NCBI RefSeq assembly: GCF_900113955.1
Contig: NZ_FORH01000010.1
Coordinates: 1-64,000 of the forward strand
Source of the DNA: Celeribacter neptunius
Lineage (GTDB): Bacteria > Pseudomonadota > Alphaproteobacteria > Rhodobacterales > Rhodobacteraceae
Direction of reading: 5' to 3'
DNA length: 64,000 bases
Both the position numbers and the translations under genes were made by a program. How positions within the stretch are numbered: position 1 is the stretch's first letter; each line of letters starts with the position of its first letter. Of this stretch, positions 9,181 to 17,640 are shown in pieces. Below the pieces are notes generated by a model that worked only from the letters and a program-made list of their open reading frames with translations, did no database searches and was not told the DNA's origin.

Positions 9181-9295
9181 TGTCAGTCTCCATTTTCTGA
9201 AACGCGCCAGGTGGCGCAATACGTAGTGATGATCGACAAGATGACTGTTCTGCATTTATAGGATAAGGTATGGAAATTAGATTGGACTGTTCTCA

Positions 9296-10204
9296 ATGAA
9301 GAACAATGTTTCTGCTGATGATCTCGCCGTTCTTCTGGCTGTTGTCCGTGAGGGCGGCTTCCGCGCAGCTTCACAGCGGCTCGGCATAGCAGCCTCAAAG
9401 GTTAGCACCACGGTCTCGCGGATAGAATCGCAACTTGGCACCCCCGTGCTGCGCCGCACAACGCGCAGTCTGCACCTGACGCAAGCGGGGCAACTTTTGG
9501 TGGATCGTGTGGGTCCATTGTTATCCGCAGTGAATGCTGCCTGCCATGACGTTGCAACGCTTGGAGGGCAGGTACAGGGGCGGTTGACCCTCAACGTGCC
9601 TGGGGCGGTCATGCCGGATATATTGCCGCCTCTGCTTGCCGCATATCGGACGCAGCATCCAGATGTGGAGGTTGAGATCACGGTAGAGAGCGATCTCGTC
9701 GATATTGTTGCGGCAGGCTGTGATGCGGGCATTCGCTACGGCAGCGTGCTGGAGCAGGACATGATCTCGATACCGATCGGGCCGCGCAGGCAACAAATGG
9801 CGATGGCCGCGTCGCCAGCTTATCTTGATGCGCACGGGGTGCCGCAAGTTCCCAAAGACCTCACCGCCCACGTCGCGATCCGTTACCGGCTGGACGCGGG
9901 CCCTTTGCTTCCATGGACACTGCAATGCAAAGGACAGTCCGTGAAAGTGGAACCCCAAAACGCGCTTATCCTTAGCGTAGGCGCGCTCAACACTGGCCTG
10001 CGATATGCGCAAGCGGGAATGGGAATCATATATACCTTCCGCAACTGGCTGGAGGATGATTTCGAAAGTGGAAAGCTGTTGCCCGTGCTGCCGAGTTGGT
10101 GGCCCTACATTGAGGGGCCACACCTCTACTATCCGAGCCGCTTTGCACCAAAACCCCTGCGGGCCTTTATCGAGATATGTCAGGCTACACCCGCTGAAGC
10201 GTAA
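9296..10204 (+). CDS. LysR-family transcriptional regulator
   Basis: A 302-residue LysR regulator with an N-terminal winged helix (DDLAVLLAVVREGGFRAASQ, then RLGIAASKVSTTVSRIES) and a LysR substrate-binding domain from about residue 90. It is transcribed away from the NmrA-type oxidoreductase across a 115-base intergenic region. By family convention it probably activates or represses that gene in response to a small ligand. It resembles the regulator at 14671 in its effector domain (DIVAAGCDAGIRYG against DIVAAGFDAGVRLG). The two may be duplicates or members of one subfamily. Confidence 0.9.
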   Translation: MKNNVSADDLAVLLAVVREGGFRAASQRLGIAASKVSTTVSRIESQLGTPVLRRTTRSLHLTQAGQLLVDRVGPLLSAVNAACHDVATLGGQVQGRLTLNVPGAVMPDILPPLLAAYRTQHPDVEVEITVESDLVDIVAAGCDAGIRYGSVLEQDMISIPIGPRRQQMAMAASPAYLDAHGVPQVPKDLTAHVAIRYRLDAGPLLPWTLQCKGQSVKVEPQNALILSVGALNTGLRYAQAGMGIIYTFRNWLEDDFESGKLLPVLPSWWPYIEGPHLYYPSRFAPKPLRAFIEICQATPAEA

Positions 10205-10272
10205 GCATACCCTCGCCAGCACGTTATCCGCATAAAGAAACTGCCGAGTCTCGATATGCTGATCACCCTTGG

Positions 10273-11160
10273 TCATCGATGCGAAAATGCTTGTACGGCC
10301 CAGTCAATGAACACGCGCACGCGCGGCGACAGGTATCGGTTGCTTGGATAAAAGATCGAAACAGGGGACGGGGCCGGTGGTGTGTCGCTGAGGAGTTCGA
10401 TCAAGCGCCCTGCGGCAAGATCTTCGGCAGCAGAATAGCGTGGTTTTTGGATAATGCCGAGGCCAAGCCGGGCGCAATGTGCCAATGTGTCTGCGCCGCT
10501 TACAGTGATTGGTGTCGGGAGTGAGACCGTGCGCAGGATACCATTCTGAACAAATTCGAGCGGCAAGATAGACCCTGTCGCGGTAGAGCGGAATCCGATC
10601 ATCTGGTGGCCTTTGAGCGCGTCAATGTTTTGCGGTGTGCCGAACCGTTCAAGGTAGGTCGGGGCCGCACAGGTGACCTCTTCAAGGTCCGTCAATTTGC
10701 GACCGGTCATGTTGCTGTCGACCGGATCACCCACCCGTATCGCGCAGTCTATACCTTCGCGGACCAGATCAACCAGTCGATCCCCTTCTCCGATATGGAT
10801 CTCAATGTTAGGAAAACGCGCCATGAAGTCTGGCAGCGAAGGCAACAGAAAATGCCGCGCTAGGACACCATGGGTTTCGATACGCAGCGAGCCTTTCGGC
10901 GTAGTTCTTGCAAAGGCGTCTTCGGCATCTTCAATCTCGGATAGGATTGACAGGCAGCGTTGATAATACGCTTCACCATCCAGCGTTGGGCGCACGACCC
11001 TTGTAGTACGGTGCAGCAGGCTCACGCCCAATCGGGCCTCAAGTGCTTTGATCGCATCTGTGACCGTTGATCTTGGCAACCCCAGATCAGTTGCGACTTT
11101 AGAAAAGCTTCGCACTTCTACAATTCGCACGAAGACGTTCATGGCATCAAGACGGTCCAT
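10273..11160 (-). CDS. LysR-family transcriptional regulator
   Basis: A 295-residue LysR regulator (MDRLDAMNVFVRIVEVRSFSKVATDLGLPRSTVT...). It has the standard N-terminal winged helix and C-terminal effector domain with the DCAIRVG motif. This places it in the large group related to proteobacterial oxidoreductase regulators. It is divergent from the SDR gene at 11276. The 115-base gap contains a short dyad TAGTggattatccaaACTA, a plausible LysR site. It converges on the LysR gene ending at 10204, about 70 bases away. Confidence 0.9.
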   Translation of the reverse strand: MDRLDAMNVFVRIVEVRSFSKVATDLGLPRSTVTDAIKALEARLGVSLLHRTTRVVRPTLDGEAYYQRCLSILSEIEDAEDAFARTTPKGSLRIETHGVLARHFLLPSLPDFMARFPNIEIHIGEGDRLVDLVREGIDCAIRVGDPVDSNMTGRKLTDLEEVTCAAPTYLERFGTPQNIDALKGHQMIGFRSTATGSILPLEFVQNGILRTVSLPTPITVSGADTLAHCARLGLGIIQKPRYSAAEDLAAGRLIELLSDTPPAPSPVSIFYPSNRYLSPRVRVFIDWAVQAFSHR

Positions 11161-11275
11161 TTATTATCCGATCAAGAAGAATAGTGATGTCAGATTGTAG
11201 TGGATTATCCAAACTATAGAAATGCCTATTGTTCCTAAAAGGTCGGCATAGGGCCGATCAGAGAAAGGAAAAAAT

Positions 11276-12016
11276 ATGGCTACTAACGAAAACAGAACAG
11301 CATTGGTGACTGGTGCTTCACGTGGGATTGGCGCGTCGATAGCCGAAAGGTTTGCAGCGGATGGTTTCAATGTCATCGTCAACTATGCTGGAAGCGAAGC
11401 AGCCGCACATCAAATTGTTGAAAAGATCGAAACAGCAGGCGGTAAAGCCATCGCAGCTCAAGCCGACGTGTCGGATGCGGTCGCTGTCAAACGGATGTTC
11501 GACTCCGCTGAAGCTGCCTTTGGCGGAATCGACATCCTAGTCAACAATGCGGGCATTATGAAGTTAGCACCTATTGCAGGTAGCGATGACGCTCTCTTTG
11601 ACACTCAAGTCGCAATCAATTTCAAAGGCACGTTCAACCTGTTGCGCGAAGCCGCAAATCGCCTTCGTGATGGCGGTGCAATCGTTAACTTATCGACGAG
11701 CGTCGTCGGATTGAAACTTGAGACTTACGGCGTCTACGCTGCGACCAAAGCTGCCGTTGAATCAATGACAAGCATTATGGCCAAGGAACTTCGTGGGCGG
11801 TCGATCACTGTAAACACAGTCGCCCCTGGCCCAACAGCAACGCAGCTTTTCCTAGACGGCAAGCCACAAGAGGTCGTTGATCGTATGTCAAAAATGGCGC
11901 CCCTGGAACGGCTCGGGACACCGCAGGATATCGCAAGTGTTGTGGCGTTTCTCGCAGGACCAGATGCCGCTTGGGTCAATGGCCAGACCTTGCGCGCAAA
12001 CGGGGGCATAATCTGA
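11276..12016 (+). CDS. Short-chain dehydrogenase/reductase (FabG-like)
   Basis: A 246-residue classical SDR. The cofactor motif TGASRGIG is near residue 14, NNAG is present, and the catalytic Ser-Tyr-Lys set ends with YGVYAATK. Length and layout match 3-oxoacyl-ACP reductase-like enzymes, but such similarity rarely fixes the substrate. A strong AAAGGA ribosome site precedes the ATG. It is divergent from a LysR gene and followed by a perfect 15-base-stem hairpin at 12023. Its base composition is visibly AT-richer than the T4SS genes, which suggests separate acquisition. Confidence 0.9.
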   Translation: MATNENRTALVTGASRGIGASIAERFAADGFNVIVNYAGSEAAAHQIVEKIETAGGKAIAAQADVSDAVAVKRMFDSAEAAFGGIDILVNNAGIMKLAPIAGSDDALFDTQVAINFKGTFNLLREAANRLRDGGAIVNLSTSVVGLKLETYGVYAATKAAVESMTSIMAKELRGRSITVNTVAPGPTATQLFLDGKPQEVVDRMSKMAPLERLGTPQDIASVVAFLAGPDAAWVNGQTLRANGGII

Positions 12017-12022
12017 TCCTCC

Positions 12023-12060
12023 GCACTGGAGGCGTATGCATATTAATACGCCTCCAGTGC
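12023..12060 (+). terminator. Strong hairpin after the SDR gene
   Basis: A perfect 15-base inverted repeat (GCACTGGAGGCGTAT and its complement) with an 8-base loop begins 7 bases after the SDR stop. There is no T-run after it, so it may act as a weak terminator or an RNA 3' stabiliser. Confidence 0.6.
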
Positions 12061-12977
12061 CATGCATAAAGTCCGATACTTGGGCTGGTATTCAGGCGTT
12101 AATTTGGCATTTCGCAGGGACGATATTGCATGGATCAGCAGCGAAAGTGAGTAAAGACGTGATTTCTTGTCATCCAGTAAGTTGGTACAAGCGGCCATTG
12201 GATTTGACTGCATTATCCGTTGAGACGGGCGCTTTCCCCTCTTTCGCCGCGTGAGGAACGAACGGCGGCTAAGTCGAACAAAGGCTTAGAGTGTCATTTC
12301 GCCACACAACGCCCGGACACGAAAGTCGCGAGACAAAGCTGACGCCGGCGGCCTTGGTTTGGAGGACCGGTTTGCGGTGCTTCTGCGGCGACAATTTCGC
12401 ATGTTCTGTTCAGCGCAGCATCTATGGTGCGTACCAAGGCACTGATGTCATATCCGGAGACAATCTGGTTCATTTACGTCGAGCGTGCATCTAATCCGAC
12501 TGGCTCCTGCCGATCCGTAATTGGCATCCAAGGACAAGAGTTGATTTCTGATCAGGTCCAGATCGCTTTGATCGATGCGCCCCGTATACCGCAAAAGAAA
12601 TGAAGCACTATTAAACGGCGAAAAGTCGTATACTGCAATGCCGCAACAATCGGGTTCACAGAATGTCGCATTGTTGTTGATCATGCAGAGTAGCGGAAAT
12701 CCAAGTTTCATTCTTTACAGCCAATTTTGATCGAAGCCCCAGTCGCTGTGCGTGGCGGACCTTTGTATGCTGTGCAGCACCCGGTAGTCAGGGCTCTGCC
12801 AATGAAGTCGCCACATAGACCTCAATGGCGGGGCGGACCTTAGGGTGGAATTCTGCCCGTTCTCACATTAGACATCATAGAGGAGGAACCATCCGACTGA
12901 CGTGACATTGCGACAGGTGAGCGATTCAGAACCCACCCACCTGCCTGCAATCTGGCGGCATGTGCGACCCTTACAGA
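12061..12977. other. Gene-poor stretch
   Basis: About 900 bases with no convincing gene except the short - strand frame at 12448-12711. Codon use in the other open frames is erratic and they lack ribosome sites. The stretch lies between two cargo units and probably holds degraded DNA from their joining. No insertion-sequence ends or repeats were recognised. Confidence 0.5.
12448..12711 (-). CDS. Short protein with CCG...DFSPFN motif, possible remnant
   Basis: An 87-residue frame with protein-like composition. It contains FCEPDCCGIAVYDFSPFN, then ASFLLRYTGRIDQSDLDLIRNQL. The cysteine cluster followed by an amphipathic region resembles a small uncharacterised family that I recall as DUF6331, but I cannot confirm it. 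The ribosome site is weak. It may be a fragment of a longer gene, as it sits in otherwise empty DNA. No function is assigned. Confidence 0.35.
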   Translation of the reverse strand: MKLGFPLLCMINNNATFCEPDCCGIAVYDFSPFNSASFLLRYTGRIDQSDLDLIRNQLLSLDANYGSAGASRIRCTLDVNEPDCLRI

Positions 12978-13229
12978 CTACTTTCGATATAGGATCATGC
13001 CAGCGTGATGCAGGACGCCGTCGATGAAATCGCCGTCCGCCGTGAAACCGGTGTCGTCCCAGTACTCAATGTGGTCACCCGTGATGTCATAGCGGCCAAG
13101 ATAGGCACGCTCCCGTGTTCCACGGGCTTCCACGTAACGACCGTTTGCCAGAAGCTCATGCCGAATTCGGCCGTCTTGTGTGATCCACATGCCCACATAG
13201 CGGTGGGTCGCGTCTGCCTCAGCCATCAT
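12978..13229 (-). CDS. Atu4866-family small protein
   Basis: An 83-residue protein matching the Atu4866 family, a small beta-rich fold of unknown role. Recognisable blocks are YVGMWITQDGRIRHELLANG, YLGRYDITGDHIEYWDDTGF and the ending HHAGMILYRK. The start overlaps the stop of the upstream NTF2-like gene by 4 bases, so the two form one unit. In other proteobacteria such genes often lie near oxidoreductases and LysR regulators, as here. The function is not known. Confidence 0.8.
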   Translation of the reverse strand: MMAEADATHRYVGMWITQDGRIRHELLANGRYVEARGTRERAYLGRYDITGDHIEYWDDTGFTADGDFIDGVLHHAGMILYRK

Positions 13230-13810
13230 TTCGCCTTCGGTTGTTCCAGAAAAGAAGCGATCTCCTTGGGTTCAACGACCCAAGCATAGTTGAGCTCGTG
13301 GCGGATTTTCCATGCGCCGCCGTCGCATTTCCACCCCAGCTGGGAGCGGCCATCAAAGGCGATCTCCTCACCGTCCAGTCGGTCGATCAAGCCGACGAAT
13401 CCCAGCGTGGTTGAAGCGACGTTGTCATCGACCATCTGTTCGTAACCATCGGTCAAACCGTGCCGAATAGACCGCGCAGCATTTTGCAAGTCTTCCCAGT
13501 TGGCGCCATATCGGACACCATTGCGGAAAAGTTGGGTCTCGCCCGGTGCGAAGTTGTCGTAGAACACACCAGCGGGGTCTTCGAGATCGTAGTAGCGTGC
13601 CATCTTGTTCGTGAAGACAAAATCGGGGTCGCCCTCGCGGCGCTCCCATCCGTCCATGATCCAGTCGGCATGGAGGGCCAGCGGCGCATCCGGGCCGTCC
13701 TTTGGACAGGCGTTGCCCTGCGCCAGAACCGGGCTGGCAGTTGCAAGGACGACCGCTGCCATCATCGAGGAGGCAGCAAGTGCCAGTTTTTGAGTCTTGT
13801 GTTTGAACAT
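13226..13810 (-). CDS. Exported NTF2-like (SnoaL-type) protein
   Basis: A 194-residue protein with a long signal peptide (hydrophobic run to VLAQG near residue 31) and a mature domain resembling the NTF2/SnoaL alpha+beta barrel. Features are DWIMDGWERREGDPDFVF, YYDLEDPAGVFYDNFAPG, and a late SQLGWKCDGGAWKIRHELNY. Such folds bind small ligands or act as enzymes, but no catalytic residues can be named here. An AAAGGA site lies before the ATG. It is followed by the Atu4866-type gene and preceded by an SDR gene on the same strand 27 bases away, so all three may be cotranscribed. Confidence 0.75.
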   Translation of the reverse strand: MFKHKTQKLALAASSMMAAVVLATASPVLAQGNACPKDGPDAPLALHADWIMDGWERREGDPDFVFTNKMARYYDLEDPAGVFYDNFAPGETQLFRNGVRYGANWEDLQNAARSIRHGLTDGYEQMVDDNVASTTLGFVGLIDRLDGEEIAFDGRSQLGWKCDGGAWKIRHELNYAWVVEPKEIASFLEQPKAK

Positions 13811-13837
13811 GTTTTTTCCTTTGGGTATGAGAGGGTT

Positions 13838-14560
13838 TCAGTTGGCCGATGCTGTCGGCCGGATGGTAATCTCGCTTGTGTCGACACCCTCCGGTGCTTC
13901 GATGACATGCCTCACGGCCACGGCGATATCCGCAGGCTGAAGTGCTACTTGTCGCCACTGCGCCATCGCCTTGGCGGTTTCCGGGTCGGTGATGGTCGAG
14001 GCTAGTTCGGATTCGACAACGCCGGGCTGCACACAGGTCACGCGGATCGTGTCGCTTTCCTGACGCAAGCCCTCAGAAAGGGCCCGGACCGCGAACTTGG
14101 TTGCGCTATAGACGGCAGCCGTTGGAACAACGCGGAACCCACCGATTGATCCGAGATTGATGATCTGGCCAGAGCGTTGCCGAGTCATCATCGGCAATAC
14201 GGCCCCAATGCCCCACAGAACGCCCTTTATGTTGACGTCTACCATGGTCTCCCATTCGTCGAACTTGCCCGCGGCGAGCGGCGAAAGTGGCATGACCCCA
14301 GCATTGTTGATGAGCACGTCGATGCGGCCCCAGCGGTTGACCGCTTCATCGGCAAATGCCGTCACGGCTTTGCGATCGGTGACATCGAGCGACACGGCGT
14401 GTGCGATCCCACCGGTTTCCCGGATTTCAGCGGCCAGTGCCTCGATCCGGTCCAGCCTACGTGCGCCGAGCAGAAGGCGTGCCCCGGTGGAACCGATCTC
14501 TCGCGCAAGAGCAGCGCCAATGCCGCTGGATGCACCCGTGATCAAAATAACCTTGTCCAT
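13838..14560 (-). CDS. Short-chain dehydrogenase/reductase
   Basis: A 240-residue classical SDR with TGASSGIG at residues 8-15, NNAGVMPLSPL, and the active site region ending VYSATKFAVRALSEG. It resembles NADP-dependent SDRs related to YdfG/serine dehydrogenases, but the substrate is unknown. It is divergent from the LysR gene at 14671. The 110-base gap contains a small dyad around TAACC-TCGTT-GGTTA next to the regulator start, a candidate operator. It is probably cotranscribed with the two exported or small proteins downstream. Confidence 0.88.
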   Translation of the reverse strand: MDKVILITGASSGIGAALAREIGSTGARLLLGARRLDRIEALAAEIRETGGIAHAVSLDVTDRKAVTAFADEAVNRWGRIDVLINNAGVMPLSPLAAGKFDEWETMVDVNIKGVLWGIGAVLPMMTRQRSGQIINLGSIGGFRVVPTAAVYSATKFAVRALSEGLRQESDTIRVTCVQPGVVESELASTITDPETAKAMAQWRQVALQPADIAVAVRHVIEAPEGVDTSEITIRPTASAN

Positions 14561-14670
14561 GTATTGCTCCTTTCAGGTTGAAGTCTTCAAGTCACAACCG
14601 GAAGGTAGACGCAGCTGATTGTCGTCGGTATCCTCTCATTGTTAACCTCGTTGGTTAGCAGAAAGCGACA

Positions 14671-15570
14671 ATGGCATTTGATCTGAACCTGTTGACCCTG
14701 TTTCTGGCGGTCGCCGAAGAGGCGAATTTCCGCGCGGCTGCCGACCGGCTAGGCGTCACCCGCTCGGCCGTCAGTCAGGGAGTCAGGCGGCTTGAAGATA
14801 ATTTTGGTATAGCGCTTGTCACCCGAACCACACGCAGCGTGCGCCTGACCGAAGCGGGCGAACAATTGCGCGATTCATTGATACAGCCGTTGGCGGATGT
14901 GCAATCGGCAGTGGAAGAGGTGATGAGCACCACCGCCCCGCGCGGTCTGCTACGGATCGCGGCAACCTCCATCGCCGAGCAGTTTCTGTCCGGACCTTTG
15001 ATCGCATCCTTTGCAGAAGCATGTCCGGAGGTCACCATCGACATCACGGTCACAGATGACGAGTTTGACATTGTAGCCGCCGGTTTTGATGCGGGTGTCA
15101 GGTTGGGCGAGGTGATCGAGCAAGATATGATCGCGGTCTCCTTGACCGGAGATCAGCGCGAGGCCGTCGTTGCGGCACCCTCTTATCTCGAAATTCATGG
15201 CGTGCCGCAGCACCCCAGTGATCTGGCCAACCACCGCTGCATCGGATGGCGTCCCACTCCCGGGGTCGCGCCGTACAGATGGGAATTTGAAGAGAACGGT
15301 CGCGCCTTCGATGTCGCAGTCGATCCGCAGATCACCACCAACGATCTGCTTACGATGATCCGAACGACGATAGCTGGCGGAGGCATTACTTTTGCGACCG
15401 AAGAGACGCTACGTCCTTATCTTGAGCGCGGCGAGCTTGTGTCTCTTCTACAAGATTATCTGCCGCCGTTCACAGGGTTCTACCTGTACTTTCCGAACCG
15501 GCGAAACATGGCGCCGAAACTGCGCGCGCTCGTTGATCACGTGCGACAACATAGGCGCGCAATCGGATAA
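14671..15570 (+). CDS. LysR-family transcriptional regulator
   Basis: A 299-residue LysR regulator. It has an N-terminal winged helix (NLLTLFLAVAEEANFRAAADRLGVTRSAVSQ region) and a LysR effector domain with DIVAAGFDAGVRLGEVIEQDMIAV, close in pattern to the LysR protein at 9296. It is divergent from the SDR gene and likely controls the 14560-12978 unit. It ends about 115 bases before the end of virD4, which runs the other way, so this is the edge of the cargo segment. Confidence 0.9.
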   Translation: MAFDLNLLTLFLAVAEEANFRAAADRLGVTRSAVSQGVRRLEDNFGIALVTRTTRSVRLTEAGEQLRDSLIQPLADVQSAVEEVMSTTAPRGLLRIAATSIAEQFLSGPLIASFAEACPEVTIDITVTDDEFDIVAAGFDAGVRLGEVIEQDMIAVSLTGDQREAVVAAPSYLEIHGVPQHPSDLANHRCIGWRPTPGVAPYRWEFEENGRAFDVAVDPQITTNDLLTMIRTTIAGGGITFATEETLRPYLERGELVSLLQDYLPPFTGFYLYFPNRRNMAPKLRALVDHVRQHRRAIG

Positions 15571-15684
15571 CGTGCCATAGGCAGTTTGCAAATAGCCGCC
15601 GTTCATCTACCGCACAGCATCGGTCGTTGTGGGCTCGGAGCCGTTATTCGCCGCGCCTTGCGCGAAGGTCCGCAGTTGAGAAAC

Positions 15685-17640
15685 TCATCCATGCTCCGCA
15701 ATTATCGTCCTAGTCGTTTGAACGGCGGATTCCAGCGCCGCCCGGTTAGCACCCCTGATCCCCAATCCCTCGACATCAAGTGACAGCTGACCCTGGCCAC
15801 CACCTGTCGCAGCAGCCCGAGCCGCTCGGCTGCGGGCTTTCCCTGAACTCCCTGGATTAGTCGTCTTTGCGCTCGGCGCATTCGCGCCGACGTCCCGCGC
15901 GACATTTGCCGCCCGCATCTCTTGCAGTTCCTGCTTCAGCCTCTCCACCGTCTCGCGGGTCTCGGTCATCTGCCGATCCCGCCGCAGGCCGTCCTCGTCC
16001 GGATACGGGAAACTCCCCGATTGACCGGCGTGCAGAACCTTCAGCGCCGGGTCCTCGAAATACTTGATCCGCCGAGCCCGGATCGGCATCTGCGCATCGA
16101 TCACAAGGATCACCTCGTCGAGGTCCATGCGGCGGGCCTGGTCTTCCGTCAGGAGCGGCGTGTCCTCCGTCCGTTCAGAGACGCTACGTCCCTCGAACGG
16201 GTTGCGCCCGACGGCGCGCGACCGGGTCACCACGCGTTTGGTGGTCTTGCCGACAGCCTGGCTGAGCTCCTCGATGGTCTTCTGCTCGGAGGGGGTGAGG
16301 TAGAGTTTCACGCCGGCGCCGCCCTGCAGCGACCTGCGGGTGTTTTCACCATAGATCTCGTCCAGCGCCGGGATGGTTTGGGTGACGATGGCGAGGTTCC
16401 CGCCGAAGGAGCGCAGCGTCTTGATGCTCTCGGCGACGATTGGCATCTTCCCGAGCCGGTCGAATTCGTCGAGCATGATCATCACCGGCCAAGGCTCGTC
16501 GTCCCCCGGCTCCTGCGCCTGGAGCGATGCGATTAGGTCGGAGAAAAACAGCCGGATCAGCGGGGCCAGCGGGCGGATCATCTCGGACTCGACAACGAGA
16601 TAGATCGCGTGTGGCCGCCGCCGGATGTCCCGGAAGGAGAAATCCGAGGTCGCGGTGGCCGCGTCGATGGCACGGTTGTCCCAGGTGTCGAGACCCGAGG
16701 TCATCAGGAGCGATAGGTACGAGGTCAGGGTGTCGTTGTTGGTCGAGGCCATGCGCTCGAAGATCAGCTTGGCCGAGGTGTTCTTCACCTCATGCGCACG
16801 TTTGAGATACTCCTTCTGCTTGTCGCCGCCCGAGGCGGTGATGCGGTAGATCTCGCCAATGGTCGGCACGCCACGTTCAAAGGCCAGAAGGCCGGCCGCC
16901 ACGAAGAGATCGATGCCGCCAGCAAGAAGGCCGCTCAGCTTTTCGTTGTCGGTCTGCAGGAAGAGCTTGGCGGTGAGCTTCAACTCCATCTGCTGCCGAT
17001 CGGGGTTAGTCATGGCTGCGATACGGACCAGCGGGTTGTAACGGTGGGTCGGGCGGTCCCAGTCGGTAGGCGCGAAGCGGAACACCTTGTCGCCCATGCT
17101 GGCGCGGAAGCGCGAGGTCTCGCGGAAGTTCTCGCCTTTCACGTCGAGAACCACGGCCGAGCCCTTATAGGTCAGCAGGTTCGGGATCACGAAACCCACG
17201 CCCTTGCCCCGGCCCGTTGGCGCAACGATCAGCGCGTGGGGGAAGGTTTTTGAGACTAGGAACGGGCGCTTGGTTTTCGGGGAGCCGAGCTTGCCCAGAA
17301 GGAAGCCGCCGCCGGGCTTGGCAAAGAAACCGTTCCTCTTCATCTCGCTGCGAGTCTGCCAATGCGTCGTCCCGAAGCGAGTCAATGCTTCCCCCAGAAG
17401 CGTGACGCTCAGCATCAGCGATGCCAGGCCGAAGCCGCCGAGGATGAGGTTCACCCAGAGGAAGTCCTTCGGCGCAGACTGAGACAGACCCCGATATTCG
17501 CGGGCGAGCAGGGTGACGTCGAAACGCGTGGGTGAAAGCCCATAGCGGAACATGACAAACCCAGTCGCCACGACATAGCCCATGGCGAGGCCGACCAGCA
17601 CGAGGCTCAACACTCCGATGGCGATCTTGCCTTTATCCAT
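15685..17640 (-). CDS. virD4: VirD4/TraG type IV coupling protein
   Basis: A 651-residue coupling ATPase that links the relaxosome to the VirB channel. Two N-terminal membrane helices (about 8-30 and 60-85) are followed by Walker A PTGRGKGV (141-148), Walker B MIMLDEFDRLGKM, and the TraG-type segment ENTRRSLQGGAGVKLYLTPS. The C-terminus is variable and Ala-rich. The ATG chosen overlaps the relaxase stop by 8 bases. Upstream in-frame codons lie inside the relaxase gene. The gene is separated from virB by about 7.8 kb of cargo. Confidence 0.95.
   Translation of the reverse strand: MDKGKIAIGVLSLVLVGLAMGYVVATGFVMFRYGLSPTRFDVTLLAREYRGLSQSAPKDFLWVNLILGGFGLASLMLSVTLLGEALTRFGTTHWQTRSEMKRNGFFAKPGGGFLLGKLGSPKTKRPFLVSKTFPHALIVAPTGRGKGVGFVIPNLLTYKGSAVVLDVKGENFRETSRFRASMGDKVFRFAPTDWDRPTHRYNPLVRIAAMTNPDRQQMELKLTAKLFLQTDNEKLSGLLAGGIDLFVAAGLLAFERGVPTIGEIYRITASGGDKQKEYLKRAHEVKNTSAKLIFERMASTNNDTLTSYLSLLMTSGLDTWDNRAIDAATATSDFSFRDIRRRPHAIYLVVESEMIRPLAPLIRLFFSDLIASLQAQEPGDDEPWPVMIMLDEFDRLGKMPIVAESIKTLRSFGGNLAIVTQTIPALDEIYGENTRRSLQGGAGVKLYLTPSEQKTIEELSQAVGKTTKRVVTRSRAVGRNPFEGRSVSERTEDTPLLTEDQARRMDLDEVILVIDAQMPIRARRIKYFEDPALKVLHAGQSGSFPYPDEDGLRRDRQMTETRETVERLKQELQEMRAANVARDVGANAPSAKTTNPGSSGKARSRAARAAATGGGQGQLSLDVEGLGIRGANRAALESAVQTTRTIIAEHG

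Noticed and set aside
8311-9255. Longer start of the NmrA-type gene at 9255
   Set aside because: It would add 25 residues before the Rossmann strand and overlap the divergent promoter; ATG 9180 fits the family.
12036-12494. Two short + strand frames after the SDR gene
   Set aside because: The first lies inside the hairpin, neither has a ribosome site or protein-like composition.
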